Shown here in pieces: positions 45,807-53,690 of a DNA stretch of 64,000 nt. Source of the DNA: Antarctobacter sediminis (GTDB taxonomy: Bacteria; Pseudomonadota; Alphaproteobacteria; Rhodobacterales; Rhodobacteraceae); contig NZ_JAHUZG010000002.1 in NCBI RefSeq assembly GCF_019218285.1, positions 1,302,001-1,366,000 of the forward strand. Direction: 5' to 3'. Below the pieces are notes generated by a model. The model saw only the letters and a list, made by a program, of their open reading frames with translations. It did no database searches and was not told the origin of the DNA. Position numbers and translations under genes: made by a program. Within the stretch, counting starts at the first letter, position 1. The number at the start of each line of letters is the position of its first letter.

Positions 45807-46190
45807 TCACTCCCACCAGCGGTCGATGGTTGCGATATCCTCATCCGACCAGCCAAAGTGGTGGGCGAATTCATGCACCGTCACATGTGCGATCAGATCA
45901 TCTAGCTCGATGTCGCCCCGCGCGCGCCATTCGTCGAGGATCGGTTCCCGAAACAGCCAGACCGTGTCAGGAAAGGGTGCCGGGTCGGCGAGGCTTTTCT
46001 GGGTCATCGGAACGCCGTCGTATAGTCCGGTCAGGTCGCGTGGGTCATCGATGCTCATCTCGTCCAGAATATCCTCTGGCGGCCAATCGACCACTTGCAG
46101 GATCACCTGCGCGGCAGCACGCCGGAACGGGGTCGGAAAACCTTGGATGGTGCGCTGGGCAATTTCGTAGAAACGGGCAATGTCGGTCAT
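45807..46190 (-). CDS. Zincin-like metallopeptidase (small HExxH family)
   Basis: 127 residues. The C-terminal zinc motif is VHEFAHHFGWSDEDI (HExxH with a following acidic ligand), typical of the short metallopeptidase-like family found widely in bacteria, whose substrates are unknown. It overlaps the upstream thpR gene by four bases (ATGA) and is the last gene of a three-gene operon. Confidence 0.85.
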   Translation of the reverse strand: MTDIARFYEIAQRTIQGFPTPFRRAAAQVILQVVDWPPEDILDEMSIDDPRDLTGLYDGVPMTQKSLADPAPFPDTVWLFREPILDEWRARGDIELDDLIAHVTVHEFAHHFGWSDEDIATIDRWWE

Positions 46191-46720
46191 TGGGTGGGGG
46201 CCAGAGGATAGCGGGCCAGCTCTTCGTGTATGGCGCCGTCCGGGTGTAAATGAGACGCAAAAAGGCTGAAGGCGGCGCAGTCGAAAGGGCCGACCATGGC
46301 CGAAGCCAGAACCGCCAGAACCGGACCGGCGTCGGCGTGCCCCCTGAGCCGGGACAAGGTAACATGCGGACGAAACCGCCTGCGTTCGACTGAAATGCCA
46401 CCGCCGCGCAGGCGGGTCATCACCCGGGCGTGCAGGTCGGTCAGGGCCGCGCCGCCGTCGGCCTCCAGCCCCACGGCTTGCCCGTGCCGTCCGCCAAAAA
46501 CCGCCGCTCCGGCCAGCGTCAGCAAAGGTGCGGGCGCGCGCAGGCCCAGCAGGCTGTCGTGGATAAGCTCTGTCGAATCCTCGCTTTGGTCGCCAAGAAA
46601 GGCCAGCGTCAGGTGAAGGTTCTCATAGGGGACCGGGCGACCGACCGGAAACCGTGCCTGAAGCGCCTCCAGCGAAGCGCAGGCATGATCCGGCAGGGGC
46701 AGGGCAACGAACAGCCGCAT
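46187..46720 (-). CDS. thpR: RNA 2',3'-cyclic phosphodiesterase
   Basis: 177 residues from the ATG at 46720. Two HxTx motifs, HLTLAFLG near residue 39 and HVTLSRLR near residue 122, define the 2H phosphoesterase fold and both active-site histidines. ThpR/LigT enzymes open 2',3'-cyclic RNA ends and can join tRNA halves in vitro. The start overlaps the stop of the upstream PfkB-family gene by one base (TGATG), and the stop overlaps the downstream peptidase gene. Confidence 0.92.
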   Translation of the reverse strand: MRLFVALPLPDHACASLEALQARFPVGRPVPYENLHLTLAFLGDQSEDSTELIHDSLLGLRAPAPLLTLAGAAVFGGRHGQAVGLEADGGAALTDLHARVMTRLRGGGISVERRRFRPHVTLSRLRGHADAGPVLAVLASAMVGPFDCAAFSLFASHLHPDGAIHEELARYPLAPTQ

Positions 46721-47661
46721 CAGAGCGCCGTCAGCTCTGTCCTGGGCAGGATGGCGGCGAAATCCTCGGCGCGGCACAGTTGCGTGCCCGGGCTCAGGAC
46801 CGCGGCGGCGGCGGCCGCTGCTCCTTGGCGCAATGCCTCGGGTGTTTTTAGTCCTTCGGCCAGCGCCTTGACGAAACCGCCGACGAAACTGTCGCCCGCG
46901 CCGATGGCGCTGACCACGGTCTGATTTGCGGCGGTGACATGCCAGCGCCCCTCCGCCGTGGCCATGACCGAGCCATCCTTGCCGCGTGCGATGATCACGA
47001 TCTCTGCGGCACCGCGCGCCCGCAGGGTTTCAGCGAAATCGGCGCTTTCGGTTCGTGCCGTCAGATCCCGGCCCGCCAGGTCGCGCGCCTCGGCGCTATC
47101 CATGCGCAGGACATGTGGCGCAGGGGCAGGGGCCGTGGCTTGATGATGCAGATGCGAGCCAGAGGTATCCACCACGACGCGCCGACCGGACAGCCGCGCG
47201 CAGGCGCGCGGAATCCAGCCCGGCACGCATCCCGGCGGCATACTGCCCGACAGCACGATATAGGCCCCCTCTTCGGCCTCTTGCGCAAGATGATCCAGAA
47301 CGGCGTCCAGCTGGGCCTCGTTCCATTCCGGACCGGAGAGGACAAAGCGATACTGTTCGCCGGTCCCTTCATCGGTCACGGAAAAACTGTGCCGCGTGTC
47401 GCCGGGGGCCTGATGGCGGATGATGTCCAGCCCGCGCTCTTGCAGCAGGCGGGCCAGCGCCTCGCCGTTTGGGCCGCCCAGCGCCACCATTGCGCGGGCC
47501 TGCCCGCCCAGTTGCACGATGGCCCGGGCGACGTTGACCCCGCCCCCGCCGGGCTCTGCCGTTTCCGGCCCGCAACGCAGCTTGGGCCCCGGTGTGACGC
47601 CCGCGCAGGCGGTGGCAAGGTCAAGAGCCGGGTTCAGGGTGACGGTGAGGATCTGGGTCAT
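46720..47661 (-). CDS. PfkB-family sugar kinase (1-phosphofructokinase-like)
   Basis: 313 residues of the ribokinase/PfkB family. The N-terminal TLNPALDLATA and the substrate segment EPGGGGVNVARAIVQLGG match the 1-phosphofructokinase/6-phosphofructokinase II and tagatose kinase branch. The ATP-binding anion hole is SAIGAGDSFVGGFVKAL near the C-terminus, with the catalytic Asp. It phosphorylates a phosphosugar, most likely fructose 6-phosphate (PfkB) or fructose 1-phosphate; the choice is not clear. It begins the operon pfkB-like, thpR, metallopeptidase. Confidence 0.88.
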   Translation of the reverse strand: MTQILTVTLNPALDLATACAGVTPGPKLRCGPETAEPGGGGVNVARAIVQLGGQARAMVALGGPNGEALARLLQERGLDIIRHQAPGDTRHSFSVTDEGTGEQYRFVLSGPEWNEAQLDAVLDHLAQEAEEGAYIVLSGSMPPGCVPGWIPRACARLSGRRVVVDTSGSHLHHQATAPAPAPHVLRMDSAEARDLAGRDLTARTESADFAETLRARGAAEIVIIARGKDGSVMATAEGRWHVTAANQTVVSAIGAGDSFVGGFVKALAEGLKTPEALRQGAAAAAAAVLSPGTQLCRAEDFAAILPRTELTAL

Positions 47662-47825
47662 GGCGCGTTTCCTTGGCGGCGGTCCGGCACCGCCTTTCCA
47701 GAATGCCTAGCATCGGCCTGCCAGCCGGACCAGAGCCGCGCGCCCGCAGCGGCCGCTGACCTCGCTGGAACTGGACAAATCGTGCGCCTTGTGAAAACAC
47801 CCCGCCCTGACAGGAGGCCCGACCC

Positions 47826-49154
47826 ATGACCGTCACCCGCTTTGCGCCCTCGCCCACCGGCTATATCCACGTGGGCAACCTGCGCACCGCTTTGTTCAAC
47901 TACCTGATCGCCCGCAAGACCGGCGGCCAGTTCGTGCTGCGTATCGACGACACCGACCCTGAGCGGTCGAAAGAGGAATATGTCGACGCGATCAAGCAGG
48001 ACCTGGAATGGCTTGGCCTGACCTGGGACCGGATCGAACGACAGTCCGCGCGGCTGGACCGCTACGAGGCCGCAGCCGACAAACTGCGAGAGATGGGACG
48101 GTTCTACGAAGCATGGGAAACGCCCACGGAACTGGACCTCAAGCGCAAAAAGCTGCTGAACATGGGCAAACCGCCGGTCTATGACCGTGCGGCGCTGGCC
48201 CTGTCGGACGAGGACAAGGCCAAGATGCGCGCCGAACGAGGCGATGGCGTCTGGCGCTTCAAGCTGGACCACGAGCGCATCGCCTGGGAGGATGGTATCC
48301 TTGGTGAGGTGTCGATCGACGCGGCCAGCGTCTCTGACCCGGTGCTGATCCGGGCCGACGGACAGTTCCTGTATACTCTGGCCTCGGTCGTCGATGACAT
48401 GGAAATGGGCATCACCCACGTGGTGCGCGGCAATGACCACGTCACCAATACCGCGACGCAGATCCAGATGATCCGCGCACTGGGGGGCGAACCGCCGGCT
48501 TTTGCGCACCATTCGCTGCTGACCGGCCCGCAAGGGGAATCGCTGTCCAAACGTTTGGGTACGCTGGCCCTGCGCGACCTGCGCGAGGCAGGCGTGGAAC
48601 CCGAGGCATTGCTGTCCCTGATGGCACGTCTGGGATCAAGCCAGCCGGTCGAACTGCGCCTTTCGCTGGAAGAGATCGCTGACGGGTTCGAGCTGTCGCA
48701 GTTCGGCTCTGCGCCGACCAAGTTCGATGTGCAGGACCTGTACCCGCTGACCGCGAAAAAACTGCATGGGCTGGATCTGGACGCGGTTGCGGACGAAATC
48801 GCCGCGCTGGGCGTGCCGGGTGAACTGGCTCCGGCATTCTGGAATGTCGTTCGCGAGAACATCACCACCCGCAAGGACATGGCGGATTGGTGGGCGCTGT
48901 TCCGTGACGGCGCTGCGCCGCTGGTGGACGACGAAGATCAAGAGTTCGTCGCGCAGGCTTTCGATCTGCTGAGCGAGCCGCCCTACACCGGCGAGACCTG
49001 GGGTAACTGGACCTCGGCGGTAAAAGAGGCCACGGGTCGCAAGGGCAAAAAGCTGTTCATGCCGCTGCGCAAAGCTGTCACCGGGCGCGAACGTGGCCCC
49101 GAGATGGCCGACGTCATGCCGCTTTTGCAAAAGAAACCGGGTGGCGCGGGCTGA
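47826..49154 (+). CDS. gltX: Glutamyl-tRNA synthetase
   Basis: 442 residues, class I aminoacyl-tRNA synthetase. The HIGH-type motif is APSPTGYIHVGNLRTALFN and the KMSKS-type motif is GESLSKRLGTLALRDL. The length is at the short end of bacterial GluRS. Alphaproteobacteria often have two copies, one of which may mischarge tRNA-Gln for later amidation; I cannot tell which copy this is. AGGAGG precedes the start, and a strong terminator follows the gene. Confidence 0.95.
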   Translation: MTVTRFAPSPTGYIHVGNLRTALFNYLIARKTGGQFVLRIDDTDPERSKEEYVDAIKQDLEWLGLTWDRIERQSARLDRYEAAADKLREMGRFYEAWETPTELDLKRKKLLNMGKPPVYDRAALALSDEDKAKMRAERGDGVWRFKLDHERIAWEDGILGEVSIDAASVSDPVLIRADGQFLYTLASVVDDMEMGITHVVRGNDHVTNTATQIQMIRALGGEPPAFAHHSLLTGPQGESLSKRLGTLALRDLREAGVEPEALLSLMARLGSSQPVELRLSLEEIADGFELSQFGSAPTKFDVQDLYPLTAKKLHGLDLDAVADEIAALGVPGELAPAFWNVVRENITTRKDMADWWALFRDGAAPLVDDEDQEFVAQAFDLLSEPPYTGETWGNWTSAVKEATGRKGKKLFMPLRKAVTGRERGPEMADVMPLLQKKPGGAG

Positions 49155-49192
49155 CGTCCGGGTCAGGCGGGCGGATCGCCGGATCACACATC

Positions 49193-49228
49193 AGGGCGCG
49201 ACACCAAAGTCGGTGGCGCGCCCTTTTT
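49193..49228 (+). terminator. Intrinsic terminator after gltX
   Basis: AGGGCGCG (49193-49200) pairs with CGCGCCCT (49217-49224), with an inner CACC/GGTG stem, followed by a run of five Ts. Confidence 0.85.
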
Positions 49229-49308
49229 CATGGGCGATCCGGTTTTTGGGCTGGGCAAGCCGGTGACGGTGCGGCATCCAAGATGACAAGACAGCGTGGA
49301 GATGCAGC

Positions 49309-50694
49309 ATGGCGGACAAGGCCGTATTCCTCGAAGGCAGCCTGTTCCGGCATGTGACCGTCATGTCGCTGACCGCCTCTCTGGGGCTGATGGCGGTCTT
49401 TGCAGTCGATTTCATCGACATGATCTTTATCGCCATGCTGGGCAAATCCGAATTGGCTGCGGCAATCGGCTATGCCGGGGCGATCCTGTTCTTCACCACC
49501 TCTTTCAGCATCGGCATGGCCATCGCGGCCGGGGCCCTGGTGGCGCGTGCGCTGGGAGGGGGCGAGGCGCATATGGCCTCGCGCCGGGCCACAACCGCGC
49601 TGGTTTATGGGATGGGATTCGGTGCGATCTTTGCGGCGGCGGTCTGGATCTGGACACCGGCGTTTGTGGCGCTTCTGGGCGCGGCAGGACAGACGGCAGA
49701 CCTTGCAACGGGATACCTGCGCATCATCCTGCCGTCGTTGCCGGTTCTTGTGGCGGGGATGATCGGCGGGGCTATCCTGCGGGCGCATGGCGACGCGCGC
49801 CGGTCGATGATGGCAACCATCGCGGGCGGGGTTGTGAACGCGGCACTGGACCCGATCCTGATCTTTGGTCTGGATCTCGAACTGACCGGGGCGGCGCTTG
49901 CCAGCGTGGCGGCGCGGTTGACGATCGCATGGTATTCGCTGGCCCCGGTCGTGCGCCTTTACGGCGGGTTCGACCGTCCGACACGGGCCGAAATGAAGGT
50001 GGATTTCCCGCCGATCCTTGCCATTGCGCTTCCGGCGATCCTGACGCAACTGGCAACGCCCGTGGGGCAGGCCTTTGTCACCCGGTCAATGGCGCAATTC
50101 GGCGAAGAGGCGGTGGCAGGCATGGCGATTGTCGGACGCCTGACGCCGTTGGCTTTCGCTGTGATATTCGCGTTGTCGGGGGCTGTGGGGCCAATTATCG
50201 GGCAGAATTTCGGCGCTGGACTGAACGACCGGGTGCGCGGTGCTTTTCAGGCCGGACTGATCTTTGTGGCAATGTATGTGGTGGCCGCCGCTGCGGCGCT
50301 GTTTGTGCTGCGCGGCCCGATTGCAGGGCTGTTCGATGCCGACGGGCTGGCGCGGGACCTCGTGTTCCTGTTCTGCGGGCCTCTCGCGCTGGCATGGGCT
50401 TTCAACGGGGTGATCTTTGTCTGCAACGCAGCCTTCAACAACCTTGGTCACCCGTTCTATTCGACATGGGTGAACTGGGGCCGTCACACTTTGGGGACGA
50501 TCCCCTTTGTCATTGCGGGGGCGGCGGTACTGGGGGCGCCCGGTGTGCTGATCGGTCAGGCGGCCGGTGGCGTGTTGTTCGGCGTGATCGCGTGGGCGCT
50601 GGCCGAACGGGTCATCCGCAAACCGGAACGGGCCGAACGCGACCCCTTTGGCCGTCAGGGCCGCCAGCACGCGCTGTTCAATCTGCGGCGGTGA
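49309..50694 (+). CDS. MATE-family efflux transporter
   Basis: 461 residues with about twelve membrane helices in two halves. Typical features are SLFRHVTVMSLTASLGLMAVFAVDFIDMIFIAMLG at the start and ALPAILTQLATPVGQAFVTRSMAQFGEEAVAGMAIVGRL at the start of the second half. These proteins export organic cations or drugs using Na+ or H+; the substrate cannot be predicted. Its last 17 bases overlap a convergent gene. Confidence 0.92.
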   Translation: MADKAVFLEGSLFRHVTVMSLTASLGLMAVFAVDFIDMIFIAMLGKSELAAAIGYAGAILFFTTSFSIGMAIAAGALVARALGGGEAHMASRRATTALVYGMGFGAIFAAAVWIWTPAFVALLGAAGQTADLATGYLRIILPSLPVLVAGMIGGAILRAHGDARRSMMATIAGGVVNAALDPILIFGLDLELTGAALASVAARLTIAWYSLAPVVRLYGGFDRPTRAEMKVDFPPILAIALPAILTQLATPVGQAFVTRSMAQFGEEAVAGMAIVGRLTPLAFAVIFALSGAVGPIIGQNFGAGLNDRVRGAFQAGLIFVAMYVVAAAAALFVLRGPIAGLFDADGLARDLVFLFCGPLALAWAFNGVIFVCNAAFNNLGHPFYSTWVNWGRHTLGTIPFVIAGAAVLGAPGVLIGQAAGGVLFGVIAWALAERVIRKPERAERDPFGRQGRQHALFNLRR

Positions 50695-51247
50695 TGACGC
50701 GGCTGCCCACGGCGGCAAGCCCGGCGTCGGTGAGTGTCCGGATCTCATCGGTCAAAGGCCGCGCACGGGCATATCTTGGGGCTGCGCGATCATCGAGGAT
50801 CGGCGCCTCCCACCCCAGTGTGGTTTCAAAGAACTGCGCCGGACCTCCGGGCCCATATTCCGCAAGATAGCCTGACACCACAACGTCCAGATAGCTGAGC
50901 AGGATGGGGTTTCGCGGGCCGGGTGCGCTGTGCCGCGCCGGATCAATGGCATAGACCACCACGGCCCGGGCATCGCTGTCATGGGTCAGGCTTTGTGTCG
51001 CATCATGGCGTTCGTAAGCGGCTTCGCGGCGGTCCAGTTCGGCCCAGCTATCGCCCGGAACCGGTGCGATCAGTCCATCGATATGGCTATCGGGATCCCG
51101 AACGGCGGTCAGATAACACAGTGACCGTTCCGGGACGGACCGCCAGGCGCGCCGCCATCCGTGCAGCCGGGCGCGATAAGCGGGGTCGTGATCATGGGTG
51201 CTGCGATTGACCAGCGACCCGTAGCCGAAAAAATATACATGCTCCAT
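50678..51247 (-). CDS. Gamma-glutamylcyclotransferase-like protein
   Basis: 189 residues. The N-terminal YFFGYGSLVNRSTH matches the cyclotransferase (BtrG/ChaC-like) phosphate-like loop YGSL, and a later acidic residue in ELDRREAAYERHD fits the catalytic Glu position. Members cleave gamma-glutamyl bonds with release of 5-oxoproline, for example from glutathione, but many are uncharacterised. It is divergent from the Rrf2-type regulator by 93 bases. Confidence 0.83.
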   Translation of the reverse strand: MEHVYFFGYGSLVNRSTHDHDPAYRARLHGWRRAWRSVPERSLCYLTAVRDPDSHIDGLIAPVPGDSWAELDRREAAYERHDATQSLTHDSDARAVVVYAIDPARHSAPGPRNPILLSYLDVVVSGYLAEYGPGGPAQFFETTLGWEAPILDDRAAPRYARARPLTDEIRTLTDAGLAAVGSRVITAAD

Positions 51248-51340
51248 GAAAGAAATATTTGCCCGTATTGACGCATGTCAAACCCCGCATTTGTCTGCCG
51301 TGTCAAAAAGAAGCGGACGAACTGCCATGGGGAGAGCGGC

Positions 51341-51817
51341 ATGCGCGTGACAAAGAGAACCAACATCGCGATGCGAGTGCTGATGTATTGCGCCGCGAAT
51401 CCGGGACGGCTTGTGACCAAGCACGAGATTGCCGAGCGGTGCAACGCGTCGGAAAACCATCTTGCTCAGGTCATCAACCAACTGGCGCAGATGGGTTTTC
51501 TGCATACGCAAAGGGGCCGCAACGGCGGGCTGGAGCTGGGCCGCCCCGCTGCCGACATCGTGATCGGCGACATTTTTCGCGCCCTCGAACAGCCGGTCCC
51601 GTTGGCTGAATGCTTTGCCGATGTGGACAATACCTGCCCCCTGACCGAGGCCTGCCGCCTGCGCAGCGCCCTGACAGAGGCCGCAAACGCCTTTTACGCC
51701 ACGCTTGATCCGATCACTCTGGATTCGCTGGTTTGCAACAATGCGGCGCTGATCAATATCATCTCGGCCGAAGGATGCAGCGCAGGGCGGCGCGACGCAT
51801 CGCTTGCCAACGCCTGA
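51341..51817 (+). CDS. nsrR: Rrf2-family regulator, NsrR-like
   Basis: 158 residues from the ATG at 51341, preceded by GGGGAGAG. The N-terminal winged helix (RVTKRTNIAMRVLMYCA, NHLAQVINQLAQMGFL, RGRNGGLEL) is of the Rrf2 family. Cysteines at 91, 99 and 105 fit the Fe-S cluster arrangement of NsrR, the nitric oxide sensor, better than that of IscR or RirA. No NO-detoxification gene is adjacent; genes it controls are probably elsewhere. Confidence 0.8.
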   Translation: MRVTKRTNIAMRVLMYCAANPGRLVTKHEIAERCNASENHLAQVINQLAQMGFLHTQRGRNGGLELGRPAADIVIGDIFRALEQPVPLAECFADVDNTCPLTEACRLRSALTEAANAFYATLDPITLDSLVCNNAALINIISAEGCSAGRRDASLANA

Positions 51818-51843
51818 ACAATCGACTAGCGTCCGCGCATCTT

Positions 51844-52010
51844 CGACGGGAGAACCGGTGAGGCCTTGGCCAAACCCGGTGCCGAAGGCGCAACCGCCCC
51901 GGAAACGCTCAGGCCCAACGGACCGTGAAGAGGCTAGACTCTGGAGAGAGGCGCCAAGCGCGTCCGCCGAAGGGATAACGATCTCAGGCCAAAGGACAGA
52001 GGGGGCAGTA
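51844..52010 (+). promoter_or_regulatory. Tandem glycine riboswitch (two aptamers)
   Basis: Two aptamers of the gcvT type follow each other. In the first, GCCGAAGGCGCAA (about 51890) and GCTCAGGCCCAACGGACCGTG (to about 51927) are seen; in the second, GACTCTGGAGAGAGGC, GCCGAAGGGATAACG and CTCAGGCCAAAGGACAGAG (to 52001). The order and spacing match the cooperative glycine riboswitch. It lies in the leader of gcvT, so it very likely activates the glycine cleavage operon when glycine is high. Confidence 0.96.
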
Positions 52011-52078
52011 GAGTCGCGGAATTGGTCCGCGGCGTAGCTGCCCGAACGTGTTTTTGCGTCATGGGCAAAGGGGTGCGC

Positions 52079-53209
52079 ATGACGGACGAGCCGACAGAGC
52101 TTGCAACAACCGTCCTGAACGAACTGCATCACGCGCTGGGCGCGAAGATGGTCGGGTTCGCAGGATACGAAATGCCCGTTCAGTACAAGCTGGGTGTTCT
52201 CAAGGAACATCTGCACTGCCGGGCGCAGGCCGGGCTGTTCGATGTCAGCCACATGGGGCAGGTCATCCTGCGGGGCCCAAACGTGGCCGAGGCGCTGGAA
52301 CGGCTGGTTCCGGTGGACGTGGCCGGGCTGGCGGAGGGACGGCAGCGCTATGCGTTCTTTACCAATGACACGGGCGGCATCGAGGATGACCTGATGATCG
52401 CCAACCGGGGCGATCACCTGTTCCTTGTCGTCAATGCGGCCTGCAAACATGCAGATGTCGACCGCATGCGGACTGCGCTGGAACCCGACGGCATCACCGT
52501 CAAGCTGCTGGAAAACCGCGCGCTGGTGGCCCTGCAAGGGCCGGCGTCTGAGGATGTTCTGGCCGAACACTGCCCGGATATCCGCGAGATGAAGTTCATG
52601 GACGTGGCCACCCTGCCCATCGCCGGCGCGGAATGCTGGGTGTCGCGGTCAGGCTATACCGGCGAAGACGGGTTCGAAATTTCCGTGCCCAATGCGGCGG
52701 CGCTGGATCTTGCGAAATCGCTGCTGGCGGATGAGCGGGTCGAGGCTATCGGTCTTGGCGCGCGTGACAGCCTGCGTCTGGAAGGAGGCCTGTGCCTCTA
52801 CGGTCAGGACCTCGACAGCGATACCTCTCCGGTGGAGGCTGGGCTGACCTGGGCCATCCAGAAAGTCCGGCGCAAGGATGGAGCACGGGCCGGCGGGTTC
52901 CCGGGGGATGCGCGCATCCTGTCGGAGCTTGCCGAAGGACCGTCGCGCCGCCGCGTGGGTCTGCGCCCCGACGGACGCGCGCCATTGCGGGCCGGTGTGA
53001 CGCTGTTCGATGCCGAGGACGGGGGGGCCGAGATCGGCATCGTGACCTCGGGCGGTTTCGGACCCACGGTCGAGGGACCGGTGTCCATGGGATATGTTGC
53101 GTCGGCGCAGGCGGCAGAGGGCACGACCCTCTGGGGCGAATTGCGCGGCAAACGGGTTCCGGTGCGAGTGGCGTCTTTGCCCTTCGTTCCGGCTGGATTC
53201 AAACGGTGA
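52079..53209 (+). CDS. gcvT: Glycine cleavage system T protein (aminomethyltransferase)
   Basis: 376 residues from the ATG at 52079, which has AAGGGG at a good distance; an ATG at 52061 lacks a ribosome binding site. Typical segments are KMVGFAGYEMPVQY, AGLFDVSHMGQ, ALVALQGPASE, GYTGEDGFEI and LGARDSLRLEGGLCLYGQD. It releases ammonia from the aminomethyl group carried by GcvH and passes the one-carbon unit to tetrahydrofolate. It is the first gene behind the glycine riboswitch, with gcvH 15 bases downstream. Confidence 0.96.
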   Translation: MTDEPTELATTVLNELHHALGAKMVGFAGYEMPVQYKLGVLKEHLHCRAQAGLFDVSHMGQVILRGPNVAEALERLVPVDVAGLAEGRQRYAFFTNDTGGIEDDLMIANRGDHLFLVVNAACKHADVDRMRTALEPDGITVKLLENRALVALQGPASEDVLAEHCPDIREMKFMDVATLPIAGAECWVSRSGYTGEDGFEISVPNAAALDLAKSLLADERVEAIGLGARDSLRLEGGLCLYGQDLDSDTSPVEAGLTWAIQKVRRKDGARAGGFPGDARILSELAEGPSRRRVGLRPDGRAPLRAGVTLFDAEDGGAEIGIVTSGGFGPTVEGPVSMGYVASAQAAEGTTLWGELRGKRVPVRVASLPFVPAGFKR

Positions 53210-53224
53210 GACAGGGAGACTGAC

Positions 53225-53584
53225 ATGAAATTCACCGAGGAACACGAATGGCTGATGGTCGAGGGTGATCTGGTGGTTGTGGGCATTACCGCCCACGCTG
53301 CCGAACAACTGGGCGACATCGTTTTTGTCGAACTGCCGGACGAAGGCCGCGAAGTCACCAAGGACGAAGAAGTCGTGGTGATCGAATCGGTCAAGGCAGC
53401 CTCTGACATCCTTGCCCCGCTGGATGGCGAGATCGTCGAAGTGAACGGCCCGATCGTGGAAGAGCCGGGCAAGGTCAACGAGGATCCCGAGGGCGAGGCC
53501 TGGTTCTTCAAGATGAAGATCGAGGATCTTTCGGCGCTGGACGACCTGATGGACGAGAAGGCCTACAAGGACTTCATTTCCTGA
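53225..53584 (+). CDS. gcvH: Glycine cleavage system H protein
   Basis: 119 residues, usual for GcvH. The lipoyl-lysine motif is [13 protein letters not shown], with Lys near residue 59. It shuttles the methylamine group between GcvP and GcvT. It lies 15 bases after gcvT with a clear ribosome binding site. The C-terminal part is acidic and complete. Confidence 0.96.
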   Translation: MKFTEEHEWLMVEGDLVVVGITAHAAEQLGDIVFVELPDEGREVTKDEEVVVIESVKAASDILAPLDGEIVEVNGPIVEEPGKVNEDPEGEAWFFKMKIEDLSALDDLMDEKAYKDFIS

Positions 53585-53653
53585 TCCGGGACGGGCGGGG
53601 CGCGGCCCTGCCCAACCCTGTTTTCCGGTCGGCTCGCAAGTGGCGATGCCGCT

Positions 53654-53676
53654 GGAGTATTTTCACCAAGAAGAAA
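53654..53676. repeat. Intergenic repeat GGAGTATTT-N3-CCAAGAAGAA, copy 2
   Basis: GGAGTATTT, then TCA, then CCAAGAAGAA, matching copy 1 (33603-33625) except in the 3-base spacer and the last base. It sits between gcvH and gcvP and ends 14 bases before the gcvP start, next to its ribosome binding site. It creates a false in-frame extension of gcvP to 53640. Confidence 0.65.
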
Positions 53677-53690
53677 CTCAGGAGCGGCGC

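Noticed and set aside
53640-53690. Longer N-terminus for gcvP
   Set aside because: It is encoded by the repeat element before the gene; the ATG at 53691 has its own ribosome binding site and fits the family start.
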